This document shows, one piece after another, positions 44,142 to 52,165 of a stretch of DNA of 64,000 nucleotides (its first letter is position 1; the number at the start of each line of letters is the position of its first letter). The stretch spans positions 47,228-111,227 of the forward strand of contig CAYVVG010000003.1 in assembly GCA_964455285.1 (NCBI GenBank), in the 5' to 3' direction. Source of the stretch: CAIVAT01 sp964455285 (GTDB lineage: Bacteria > Bacteroidota > Bacteroidia > Bacteroidales > FEN-979). The notes beneath the pieces were generated by a model. It searched no databases. It had not been told where the DNA came from and worked only from the letters and a program-made list of their open reading frames with translations. A program made the position numbers and the translations under genes.

Positions 44142-44914
44142 GAATCACCTCCCTTCTTGCCCCGGAAACGGCTTCGCGGGTCCGATGCGGTGTAGGTGGC
44201 ATCCCACCGGCGATATCCCGATTTATCGGCAGCCCCCCGGCCAGGTCCTTCCACGAAGAAACAATATTGCCCCTCCTGAAGAAGCAGGGAGGTAAAGCCC
44301 CGGTAATAGTTCCGGCGGTTCAGGTTCATCACCTGGTAGTTGGAGATCAGGTACTCGTCGGGGTCGAATCCTTTCAGCACATTGTTCCAGTGGTTGGCGG
44401 GAGCGCACCGGAAACAGGCGTTGGCCCTGCCCATTTGCGAAACATCCTGGTTGCCGGAGGGACATGCATCACCATCTTCAAGCCGGTGGTCAATATGCCC
44501 GTTGTGGTCGGCACAGGCGGTGAACAGTCCGTACCGGAGTCCGTTCGGGGCGGTTTTGCCGTATTTTTCCCGCATCGCCTGCACCAGGACGGGAATGATC
44601 CCCTCGCGGTAGCCATGGTCGTCTTCCATGACACAGATATAATCCGGGCTGAAGAGCTCCTGCCCGAGTTGTAGGCACATGTTCACGACATGGGCCGAGG
44701 CGAGGTTCGAACTCAGGATGAGAAAAAAGTCATGGTTCCTGTTGAGCTCCTGCAGGTACTGCCATTTCTCCTCCCGTCCCTCGTCGGTTGCGTCATGAAC
44801 GATCAGCCGGGCATCGTTCCGCTGTGTCTCTGCGATCACCGCCGGCAGCGTTTGCTTCACAATGTCCGGCCGGCCGAAGGTCCTGAAGATGGTAAGAAAG
44901 GTGGTTTTATCCAT
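44138..44914 (-). CDS. Glycosyltransferase-like protein, GT-A fold
   Basis: 258 residues. Begins TFLTIFRTFGRPDIV, then YICVMEDDHGYREG (about 91-104) with an acidic DxD-like metal motif, as in GT2-related enzymes; the rest is unusual and contains a pair of cysteines (FRCAPANHW with an earlier DACPSG). Donor unknown. First gene of a four-gene operon (this gene, sulfotransferase 3, GT39-like, sulfotransferase 2) served by a good promoter. Confidence 0.65.
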   Translation of the reverse strand: MDKTTFLTIFRTFGRPDIVKQTLPAVIAETQRNDARLIVHDATDEGREEKWQYLQELNRNHDFFLILSSNLASAHVVNMCLQLGQELFSPDYICVMEDDHGYREGIIPVLVQAMREKYGKTAPNGLRYGLFTACADHNGHIDHRLEDGDACPSGNQDVSQMGRANACFRCAPANHWNNVLKGFDPDEYLISNYQVMNLNRRNYYRGFTSLLLQEGQYCFFVEGPGRGAADKSGYRRWDATYTASDPRSRFRGKKGGDS

Positions 44915-44952
44915 GCGAACATTGATTAAACAAAAGGATGCATCCCTGACGG

Positions 44953-44985
44953 CAAATTTAACAAGTTATCCCTGGTCCGTGTCAA
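44953..44985 (-). promoter_or_regulatory. Promoter of the sulfotransferase/GT39 operon (TTG-N22-TAAATTTG)
   Basis: Minus-strand TTG at 44985-44983 and TAAATTTG at 44960-44953, 22 bases apart, 38 bases before ATG 44914. The -33 lies inside the 3' end of the preceding gene. Confidence 0.6.
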
Positions 44986-46372
44986 ATGTGTATTGAAACA
45001 TCTCAATATCCCGCGCATACACATTCCCGATGATGCCGGCGGTCTCCTTATCATAATAATGGCTGTAATGTTCCCTCTCCTCCCCTGACGATTGCAGGTG
45101 TTCCGTTCCCAGTCCCGGGCAGCCGATTTTTTCACCGATGATCTTCAACTCCTCCGTCCGGTTTTCGTACTTGCCCACATAGCTGACCAGAAGTTTTCCC
45201 TGGTCATCCATAATATAGTCGCAATTTCCAAAATAGAAACCGCGATACCGGAATAACCCGGATCCGCGCGAATGGTACATCTGTTTTACGTATTCCCGAA
45301 AGGTCATCCCGGCAGGCAGCTGGTTCAACCGGGATCTGTAAAAATAAAGGGATAAAAAACGCTCCCAGGGATTTCTCACGAGGGTGAAAGTAAATATCCG
45401 GTCCCAGAGTTCATGTCCCACCATACTCCTGAAAACCAGGGCGGGTATGTGATTGGGCATGAGCTGGAAATCGATTCCCGGAGCACCGAGAATGCGGGTT
45501 TTACCGAAGGCGATTCCAAACCTGTTCCCCAGGCCGGCCTTGATGCTGGTGCTGGAGGTCCTGGGTATGTCGACGTACCAGAACCGCTGTCTTTCTATTT
45601 CGTGCCGGACCAGGTTTGGCAAAGGCATCCGGATGTGGGTCTTCAGCGGTTCGAGGATCTTCGTGGCCGGCATCGGGGTAAAATCGCAGAACTGCCGGAT
45701 CATCATGCCGCGTTCTTCCGGTGAAAAGAAATGCTTTACATAGGTCGATCCTTCGATCTTCTCCAGGTAATCCCAGGGCAGCACCATCCTGTGGAACACC
45801 CCCGCAAACCCCGTTCCTGCAAGGCGGCCTGCAGGAGTAACAGGGGCAGGCAGATCGGAAACGGATATTTGCAAAAACCCGGCCAGGATCCTTTGCATAT
45901 GCTGCCGGTCGTCGGTGACTTTCAGGAATAATATCTCCTGTTCTTCCGTTTGGATCACCTGGTGGCCATCCGAGAAAGGCGCCTGGGAGAGCAGGTTACG
46001 GATGCCCGTGTCAACCACTGATTCAAACCATCGGATGATCCGGTCCGGATGATCCGATGCGAGATAGAGCCCGCGAATGGATTCAATATCCTGACTATCA
46101 GCGGCTCTTTCGGTTCCGGCATCCGGAAGGAGGCTTTGCAGAAATGAACAAATGGAACAGGCGACCGGTTCATAGATCAGGCAGAGAATCTTCAGGGGTA
46201 TGGGTTTGCGGATCTCCCGGGAAGGAAGGTATTCCATCCGTCCGGAATTCTCTTCGGACAATGCACGGGTTCGGTCGGGATTACCCTGGCTGACACGGAT
46301 AACCTCACCAAACCAGGTTTCCCCGTCCTCAAATGGGGATAGCAGCTGAATGTTGTTCATGGAGTCATGCAT
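44966..46372 (-). CDS. Sulfotransferase 4 (Sulfotransfer_2-type) with large N-terminal extension
   Basis: 468 residues; ATG 46360 is an alternative start. The C-terminal ~220 residues hold the enzyme: FWYVDIPRTSSTSIKAGLG (phosphosulfate loop, P-R-T-x-S-T-S, about 256-274) and FTLVRNPWERFLSLYFY (3'-phosphate site with R, N and S), as in carbohydrate sulfotransferases of the HNK-1/CHST type. The N-terminal ~240 residues contain a Cys-x2-Cys pair (PVACSICSF) and an unrecognised domain ending STYVKHFFSPEERGMM. Fourth sulfotransferase in the locus. Confidence 0.8.
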   Translation of the reverse strand: MHDSMNNIQLLSPFEDGETWFGEVIRVSQGNPDRTRALSEENSGRMEYLPSREIRKPIPLKILCLIYEPVACSICSFLQSLLPDAGTERAADSQDIESIRGLYLASDHPDRIIRWFESVVDTGIRNLLSQAPFSDGHQVIQTEEQEILFLKVTDDRQHMQRILAGFLQISVSDLPAPVTPAGRLAGTGFAGVFHRMVLPWDYLEKIEGSTYVKHFFSPEERGMMIRQFCDFTPMPATKILEPLKTHIRMPLPNLVRHEIERQRFWYVDIPRTSSTSIKAGLGNRFGIAFGKTRILGAPGIDFQLMPNHIPALVFRSMVGHELWDRIFTFTLVRNPWERFLSLYFYRSRLNQLPAGMTFREYVKQMYHSRGSGLFRYRGFYFGNCDYIMDDQGKLLVSYVGKYENRTEELKIIGEKIGCPGLGTEHLQSSGEEREHYSHYYDKETAGIIGNVYARDIEMFQYTFDTDQG

Positions 46373-46445
46373 TCATGATGGGTACCGAAAATCCGACCGT
46401 GTGTCGGGTTCCGGAACTTATCCCGGTGTGTTCAGCCGGGGATCG

Positions 46446-47816
46446 TCAAATGACATCGACCTGGAATCCCGCGTCAAAGTAACCGCCCCGGTCCACTCCC
46501 TTATCACCCAATACCTGGAAGACATCGATATCCGCCCCTTTGAAAAGAACCTGTTCCTCATTACCCGACTTATGTTTGATGGTGATCCCGACAAAGTACG
46601 TGGCAGGAGTAAGGTTGCAGGCAAATTTCCAGCGCACTTCGATGGTCTCCCCCTGACGGAAGTAGTGCGTCGTGAACCGGTTGCAACCCGGGAAGTACCG
46701 CCAGGTCACCACCACTCCCAGCTCCGTTTTAAACCCGAGGCCCTGGTTGATATATCCGGCATCCTCATGGAAGGAAACCTGGTAAGCAACCGTATAATTT
46801 TCACCCGGAAGGATGCAGTTGACTTCGTTTCCGTGCGAATCCTCGAGCCTCACATTCCTGACCTCGATGTCCGCATTTTTTGTAATGACCGTGCTTTTCG
46901 GGTCGAACTGGTCGAGCAGGTAGGCTTCGGACCTTAACGCCGGATCCGCCATGGCGACGGTCGATTTCCGGATCGGTAAAATTTCTTCGTCGGAGGGATC
47001 GGCCATTTCATCGTCGATGGCCTGCATCAGCTGACCCTGCCGGAAATCCTCGAGAAGGCCGGGACGTTGTTCAGGCCGGGAGAAGATGAATTTCTGGTAG
47101 TTCATCGTCACGATTTTCGGCGGTCCGTCGAGGACGATGTTGCCGTTATTGACCATGATGGCCCGGGTGCAGAGCTGGTTGATGTTCTGCGCGGAGTGCG
47201 ACACAAACAGAATGGTCTTGCCGGCCTGGAAGAACTCCTCGATCTTGGCGAAACTTTTCCGTCGGAATAGCTCGTCACCTACGCTGAGCACTTCATCGAT
47301 GATCAGGATGTCGGGATTGATGTTTACTGAAACGGCGAAGGAGAGCCTGGCCTTCATCCCCGACGAATAGGTCTTGATCGGCTGGTGGATGAACTCGCCG
47401 ATCTCGGCAAAATCCAGGATTTTCTGTAACATTCCATCCGTTTCCCGCCGGGAGAATCCCATGATGCTGTTATAAAAATAGATATTCTCCAGCCCGGTGA
47501 ATTCGGGATTGAAACCGGCACCCAGTTCCAGCAGGGGTACGACATTCCCTTCCACCTTCACCGAGCCCCCGGTGGGCGGGATGATGCCGGCGATGATCTT
47601 CAGCAGGGTTGACTTTCCCGAACCGTTCATTCCCACGATCCCCAGGATCTCCCCGCGGCGGACCCGGAGATCCAGGTTGCGGAGGGCATAGAATTCGCGA
47701 TGGTATTTCTTCTTCAGGGGGTGCAGCGCCTCCTTCAACCTGTCCTGCTTGCTGCCGAACAGCTTGTACATTTTGGAAACACCCTCGAGAGCGATAACCG
47801 TTTCAGAGTCAGTCAT
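46446..47816 (-). CDS. wzt: Polysaccharide ABC transporter ATP-binding protein with Wzt C-terminal domain
   Basis: 456 residues. The ATPase domain (about 1-245) has Walker A GMNGSGKST (62-70), signature YSSGMKARLSFAV and Walker B ILIIDEVLSVGD. The C-terminal part (about 290-456) is a beta-sandwich Wzt domain (VRNVRLEDSHGNEVNCILPG, FKTELGVVV), which in O-antigen exporters reads the non-reducing chain end before export. Presence of this domain suggests the chain carries a capping group such as methyl or sulfate. Lies 22 bases downstream of the permease gene. Confidence 0.92.
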   Translation of the reverse strand: MTDSETVIALEGVSKMYKLFGSKQDRLKEALHPLKKKYHREFYALRNLDLRVRRGEILGIVGMNGSGKSTLLKIIAGIIPPTGGSVKVEGNVVPLLELGAGFNPEFTGLENIYFYNSIMGFSRRETDGMLQKILDFAEIGEFIHQPIKTYSSGMKARLSFAVSVNINPDILIIDEVLSVGDELFRRKSFAKIEEFFQAGKTILFVSHSAQNINQLCTRAIMVNNGNIVLDGPPKIVTMNYQKFIFSRPEQRPGLLEDFRQGQLMQAIDDEMADPSDEEILPIRKSTVAMADPALRSEAYLLDQFDPKSTVITKNADIEVRNVRLEDSHGNEVNCILPGENYTVAYQVSFHEDAGYINQGLGFKTELGVVVTWRYFPGCNRFTTHYFRQGETIEVRWKFACNLTPATYFVGITIKHKSGNEEQVLFKGADIDVFQVLGDKGVDRGGYFDAGFQVDVI

Positions 47817-47838
47817 TCGTACCAGTTAATATTCCTTG

Positions 47839-48666
47839 TTAAGAGGGGGCGACATCCGCAAAATGGGGCCGGAGTTTTTTAAATACGAATACGCCTGCCA
47901 CCAGTGTCACCAGGCAGAAGCCCCAGAAATAGAGCGTAAGGACCGGGTGCGTCCAAAACCCCTGGTGGTTGGTCAGGCTTTCGCGGTACCCGTTGACAAT
48001 ATAAAATAAAGGATTCAGCTTCAGAATCAATTGGTTGCTCCGGGGAAGACCCTGCATATTCCAAAAAATGGGGCTGATAAAAAGCAAGGCCTGTGAAATG
48101 ATCGCGACAATGTTGCTGATATCGGGGAAGAACAGGAAGATGGAAGAGGTGAGCCAACCCAGCGAGAGCAGCAGGACACACAGGGCGATGAGGTAATAAA
48201 GCAGTTGCAGCCAGTAAAGCTGCGGGTAAATGTGATTGAATAAAAGGATCACAACTCCAATAATCAGTACGATCCCATGGATCATCAACTGGGAGAACAT
48301 GGTCACGATGGGGAGGATCGCCACCCGGAAGTTGACCTTTTTCAGCAGGAAGGCATGGTCATATACACAGGTGGTAATGCTTCGGAATGCGCCGGTGAAG
48401 AAATCATAGGCAATGTACCCGGTAATAAGGTAAACGACAAACGGGACCTCCTCAGGGTTGGTTTTTCCGTACCGTACCCCGAACACCAGGTAAAGGATGA
48501 CAATGAACGCCAGGGGATCCACAACGGCCCATACCAGCCCGAAGTAATTGGATATGTACTTTTTTCGGAAATCCCGTTGGCTCAGGTTCAGGATCAGCAT
48601 CCGGTTCAGGTAGAGCTGGTAGATAAAATCGAGCGCTTCGGCGGAGATCTGTCGGATCCTTTTCAT
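47839..48666 (-). CDS. wzm: Polysaccharide ABC transporter permease
   Basis: 275 residues, ABC-2 type, six membrane helices. An N-terminal amphipathic stretch RDFRKKYISNYFGLVWAVVDPL precedes helix 1, as in Wzm/TagG permeases, and FYIVNGYRESL lies before the last helices. Forms the inner-membrane channel with the Wzt protein to move the finished lipid-linked glycan to the periplasm. First of the pair and start of the minus-strand export end of the locus. Confidence 0.92.
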   Translation of the reverse strand: MKRIRQISAEALDFIYQLYLNRMLILNLSQRDFRKKYISNYFGLVWAVVDPLAFIVILYLVFGVRYGKTNPEEVPFVVYLITGYIAYDFFTGAFRSITTCVYDHAFLLKKVNFRVAILPIVTMFSQLMIHGIVLIIGVVILLFNHIYPQLYWLQLLYYLIALCVLLLSLGWLTSSIFLFFPDISNIVAIISQALLFISPIFWNMQGLPRSNQLILKLNPLFYIVNGYRESLTNHQGFWTHPVLTLYFWGFCLVTLVAGVFVFKKLRPHFADVAPS

Positions 48667-48708
48667 GGCGTATTAAACAAAGGGCGGGAGGGTTGCCGTA
48701 TTACAAAA

Positions 48709-48742
48709 GGAGAGCCCGTCTACCTAAGTATCCGGGCTCTCC
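48709..48742 (-). terminator. Rho-independent terminator of the tail-fibre-like gene
   Basis: A perfect 10-bp stem (GGAGAGCCCG / CGGGCTCTCC) with a 14-base loop, followed on the minus strand by TTTTG. It lies 28 bases after the stop of the upstream surface-protein gene and isolates it from wzm. Confidence 0.75.
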
Positions 48743-48770
48743 ATTGAAAATCAGTCAATCGGGCGAAAGA

Positions 48771-49547
48771 CTATTTCTCCAGATTGCTGACGCGAACTTT
48801 CAGTGCATCGTTTTCCTTCTGCAGGTTGATCATATAGAGGGTGAGCTCTTCCACCTTCTGGAGGAGGATCGCATTCATGTCGCCCAGGTTCAGGCCATTG
48901 GCAACCACCTCTTTTTCGCTCGGGACATCGGGCAGGTGTTTGTTGGTGTTGATGAAGTTCTCCACATCATACAGCGAACGCAGTTTGTAGTCCTGATTGA
49001 ATACATAGTCGGGCATGCCGGTGAGGGTCACTTCCACTTCCTTGCAAACGATCTTGCCGCCGATGGCCACTTTAGCGCCTGCGGGAACCGCAGTGGTGCC
49101 CATGCCGATTGCAAGGGTGCCCTGGTTCTTGAAAGCAACGTCCACAACACCTTCCTGCACTTCAAATTTACCAGAGGTCAAGTCCACATACATGAAATTC
49201 AGGTTTCCGCCGGCATTTTTCAGCGTCTGCATCATTTCGTAGTGGCCGTTGTCACGGTTTTTACGGAGAACATTCCGATAAAAAATACCGGTGTTACCCA
49301 TGTGACGCATGTCATACTGGCCAACGGTATAAACACCAGTACCAGCAGGAATGGTTAAATCTGAGTTCAACACGATGGTAGCGGGGCCTGAGGGGTCGGT
49401 TACCTGGATGTCGGCAGTCGGTGCGGTAACTCCGATACCAACATTACCCGGGGTTAACAGGTACTGGTTTCCGGTTCCACCTGACCACTGAGCGAAAGTA
49501 ACGGTTCCACAAAGAACGAGAACTAAAACGGCTAATAACTTTTTCAT
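48771..49547 (-). CDS. Secreted tail-fibre-like surface protein with C-terminal coiled coil
   Basis: 258 residues. Signal peptide MKKLLAVLVLVLCGTVTFAQ; a repeated glycine/valine-rich beta region (NVGIGVTAPTADIQV is the typical opening); and a C-terminal block YVFNQDYKLRSLYDVENFIN ... HLPDVPSEKEV (about 185-220) that ends in a heptad-like helix (LLQKVEELTLYMINLQKEND). Such proteins are abundant in Bacteroidota and often named tail fibre proteins because of similarity to phage S74-type chaperone domains. No phage genes are nearby, so it is a cell-surface protein. Ends with its own terminator. Confidence 0.75.
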   Translation of the reverse strand: MKKLLAVLVLVLCGTVTFAQWSGGTGNQYLLTPGNVGIGVTAPTADIQVTDPSGPATIVLNSDLTIPAGTGVYTVGQYDMRHMGNTGIFYRNVLRKNRDNGHYEMMQTLKNAGGNLNFMYVDLTSGKFEVQEGVVDVAFKNQGTLAIGMGTTAVPAGAKVAIGGKIVCKEVEVTLTGMPDYVFNQDYKLRSLYDVENFINTNKHLPDVPSEKEVVANGLNLGDMNAILLQKVEELTLYMINLQKENDALKVRVSNLEK

Positions 49548-49623
49548 GATATTTAGATTTTAATTGTTTCTGATTATTTGTTGATTGCATTGTAATGGAT
49601 CGTATTCCGGGGTCGGATGTTTT

Positions 49624-50277
49624 TCACAACCTCAGCACCATCCGGGTTTCGGGCCGGAAGCTTTCGGGGACCGGCAGGATGGAGGAAATTCGCTGACCCG
49701 CGGATGCTACGGCCATGGCGGACGTGCGGGCATCGGCGGAAATTTTTCTGGTGTGATCGGGGGTGATGGCGGAAACGGTCAATGGCGAGGCGGAATACGA
49801 TCCCTGTTCCTCCCTTCCTGCATGCAGCCACCCGCGGGTGCGCGACGGGAAGGGTTTGAAGAGGGTATAGGCGACTGCCAGGGACAGTTGTTCGTCGATC
49901 CGCTTTTTCTCCTCGATGGTAACGACCTTTACCGTTCTTTTATGGTGCTTTCCCGGTTTTGCGGCCGGCTCGATCGAGGCATAGAGAAACCCGCCGCCGG
50001 TGATCCGGGTACCGGGTTTGAGAATGATGGATTTGCCGGCCACCAGGGTAACCGTTCCCGGTTTCTCCACACTGACTTTGCTGTTCTCTCCTGCCAGGGT
50101 AAGCCGGGCGGATGCCGGAGCAGACTCCTGCCCGGTGGAAACGGAAAGGGAGTAGGCCGGGGAGGTCCCGGAATCCTGGGGATCGGTACCGGTGGTCATG
50201 ACGGCACTTCCCTGTGCGGACACAGTACAGGCTAAGGCAATGAAGATAAACCCTTTAACCCGATGCAAGTGTTTCAT
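49624..50277 (-). CDS. Secreted protein of unknown function
   Basis: 217 residues from ATG 50277, which starts a signal peptide (FIFIALACTVSAQG); a longer frame to 50307 would cross the -7 element. A segment LVAGKSIILKPGTRITGGGF (about 85-104) matches a motif also present in the neighbouring T9SS protein (about residues 380-400), a beta-turn repeat often seen in Bacteroidota surface proteins. The C-terminal half is low in recognisable features. No sorting domain is seen. Confidence 0.6.
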   Translation of the reverse strand: MKHLHRVKGFIFIALACTVSAQGSAVMTTGTDPQDSGTSPAYSLSVSTGQESAPASARLTLAGENSKVSVEKPGTVTLVAGKSIILKPGTRITGGGFLYASIEPAAKPGKHHKRTVKVVTIEEKKRIDEQLSLAVAYTLFKPFPSRTRGWLHAGREEQGSYSASPLTVSAITPDHTRKISADARTSAMAVASAGQRISSILPVPESFRPETRMVLRL

Positions 50278-50304
50278 TCCGTTCAAACCGCTGAGATGTT
50301 CCGA

Positions 50305-50335
50305 CAAAACTAAAAATTATTTCTTACCCTGTCAA
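50305..50335 (-). promoter_or_regulatory. Promoter (TTG-N20-TAGTTTTG) of the secreted-protein gene
   Basis: Minus-strand TTG at 50335-50333 and TAGTTTTG at 50312-50305 with 20 bases between, 27 bases before ATG 50277. The -33 is only 10 bases after the stop of the upstream gene. Confidence 0.65.
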
Positions 50336-50345
50336 GGAAAATCCT

Positions 50346-51812
50346 CTATTTCTTAATAATCTTTTCAGTTTCCGAGTTGATACCCGAGGTTACATGGATC
50401 ACGTACACGCCCGTCGGTTTCTCGGCCAGTGAAAACTCCTGTTTCCGTTCCAGCTGCATGTCTTTCGACAGGATCCGGTCGCCCAGCACGCCGAAGATCT
50501 CGATGTGCACCTTTTCGGAGGTTACATCACCCTTGAGTTCCAGGGTGAATTTTCCGGGAGTGGGGTTCGGGTAGATCTTGAAGAAGGAGTTGTCGGGATT
50601 TCCGATTCCCGGATTCTCCAAGCCGGAAGCCAGGGTGGCGGGAGCTGCCGGATGCTGGTAGGGGGTGCAGAAGGGTCCGCCGGGTTTGATATGCCCGTAC
50701 ATCCGTCCTCCCAATTGCACCTGGGTGCCCGGGTAGTAGACGATATTGGTCCCTGCAATATGTTCCACGTTCCCGGTGCTCGTCACGATGTAGGTGGTTC
50801 CGTTGCCGGCGATCAGGAGTGTCTGGTTGGCATCGGCGCAACTGATCCCGGTGATGGTCTTATCCTGGAGCGAACGCACGGTGGGTGGCGTCGAGGCGTT
50901 GCCGAGGTTGCCGGTGAAGGTACCGAAGGAGGCGAGTCCGTGAGCTTCGATCGTGTTCGAGGTTGTATTGGCCGCATTGTAAGCTGTGAAGGGAGCAGGA
51001 AGTACCCTGAAGCAGAAAATATCCGCTTCGGTGCCGACCCAATCCGCTTCGAGATAGTTGAACGTCGCATTGGCCGAAAAGCCGGTCACACCGGACTGGG
51101 TAATGTTCCAGTAGCGGGTAAGATAGCTTGTGGCGGTGCCGGTATATTGATCGTCAACCACGTTAACACCCACCGCATTTCCTGTCGCGAAAGTTCCGCT
51201 GTTGAACGCAAGGGTTACGGGCGAATACTCAACGGTTCCGACTGCATCCCCCACCGGGTAGGTGAAACTGCCGCCGGCCGGCGGGAATTCCTTTGCCAAT
51301 TGTCCCCCGAGCGTTCCCGATGCAACCACCATCTTCGCTGACGACGGGGTTCCCGAGATTGTTGCCAAAGGACCAAGAACGAGGGTGTCGGCACCAAGAG
51401 AGACCAGCCCGTTGGTGAGGGTCAGCACCCCGTTGACCCGGGTGCGTCCGGCTACCGTCAGCCCGGCTGCATTGGCCAGTTCCATGTTCTGGATGACATT
51501 CTTCCCGCTGATGGTCTGATTGGCGGTGCCTGAGAATATCACCGAACCTGTTCCGAGTGAATTGGCCGCGGCATTCTGGTTCACGAGGTTTTTCTTCAAT
51601 ATGAGTGTGCCCTGAACATCCAGGGTCCCGCCCGAATTCAATACCAGATTTTCCGTGGAATTCACTGAGGTGGTCGAAGTGATCTTCACTGTAGTACCGT
51701 TCAGCACCGTCATCTGCGCCAGGGTCCGGGATGAAAAAACCAGCAGCAACGCCAGCATCAGTCCGGATGCCAGAAATGACTTCACGTGGATATCGGGGTA
51801 CAAGTTTTTCAT
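50346..51812 (-). CDS. Secreted repeat protein with T9SS type A sorting domain
   Basis: 488 residues from ATG 51812. A signal peptide region (FLASGLMLALLLVFSSRTLAQ) is followed by a beta-helix/autotransporter-like region of short glycine, threonine and asparagine-rich strands (about 35-330; for example LVLNSGGTLDVQGTLILKKN). The C-terminal ~80 residues form a sorting domain (FKIYPNPTPGKFTLEL, IEIFGVLGDRI, PTGVYVIHV). Exported through the type IX system and probably attached to the surface glycan. Starts further upstream would overlap the promoter at 51841-51869. Confidence 0.88.
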   Translation of the reverse strand: MKNLYPDIHVKSFLASGLMLALLLVFSSRTLAQMTVLNGTTVKITSTTSVNSTENLVLNSGGTLDVQGTLILKKNLVNQNAAANSLGTGSVIFSGTANQTISGKNVIQNMELANAAGLTVAGRTRVNGVLTLTNGLVSLGADTLVLGPLATISGTPSSAKMVVASGTLGGQLAKEFPPAGGSFTYPVGDAVGTVEYSPVTLAFNSGTFATGNAVGVNVVDDQYTGTATSYLTRYWNITQSGVTGFSANATFNYLEADWVGTEADIFCFRVLPAPFTAYNAANTTSNTIEAHGLASFGTFTGNLGNASTPPTVRSLQDKTITGISCADANQTLLIAGNGTTYIVTSTGNVEHIAGTNIVYYPGTQVQLGGRMYGHIKPGGPFCTPYQHPAAPATLASGLENPGIGNPDNSFFKIYPNPTPGKFTLELKGDVTSEKVHIEIFGVLGDRILSKDMQLERKQEFSLAEKPTGVYVIHVTSGINSETEKIIKK

Positions 51813-52165
51813 GGCTCGAATTTTATATGCTACAATTATACAAAAGTAATAATAAAATACTAAAATCAAGTTTAACAATCGAAAAAAAATATTTACCTGA
51901 TATTCAGGTATTAACAGATTTCCGAAAACAAACTACAGTTCAATTAAGTATATTGGTACCTTTTATATCCTGAATTGTAAAATTAATACAAAAACTGGCG
52001 CATGTCAAGCGTTGAATTCAAATATTTTCAGCGGGACGTACCGCGGTATACGAAATTATCCCGTCAGGGTTTCATACTCAGGCGACTACATACAAAAATA
52101 TTTTTCACATCATTACCCTCACAGCATCCGGCAAGGAACCATCGCGATAAACCCGATGACCCGGA
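51813..52165. other. AT-rich intergenic region, no gene seen
   Basis: About 350 bases, clearly more AT-rich than the flanks. Apart from the promoter of the T9SS protein (51841-51869) I see no conserved gene; short open frames here have no recognisable features. It separates the surface-protein cluster from the SDR gene, whose 3' end faces it. Confidence 0.5.
51841..51869 (-). promoter_or_regulatory. Promoter (TTG-N18-TACTTTTG) of the T9SS protein gene
   Basis: Minus-strand TTG at 51869-51867 and TACTTTTG at 51848-51841, 18 bases apart, 28 bases before ATG 51812. Confidence 0.7.

Noticed and set aside
48771..49547. Prophage remnant suggested by the tail-fibre-like protein
   Set aside because: No other phage gene, integrase or att-like repeat is nearby, and such proteins are common surface proteins in Bacteroidota.
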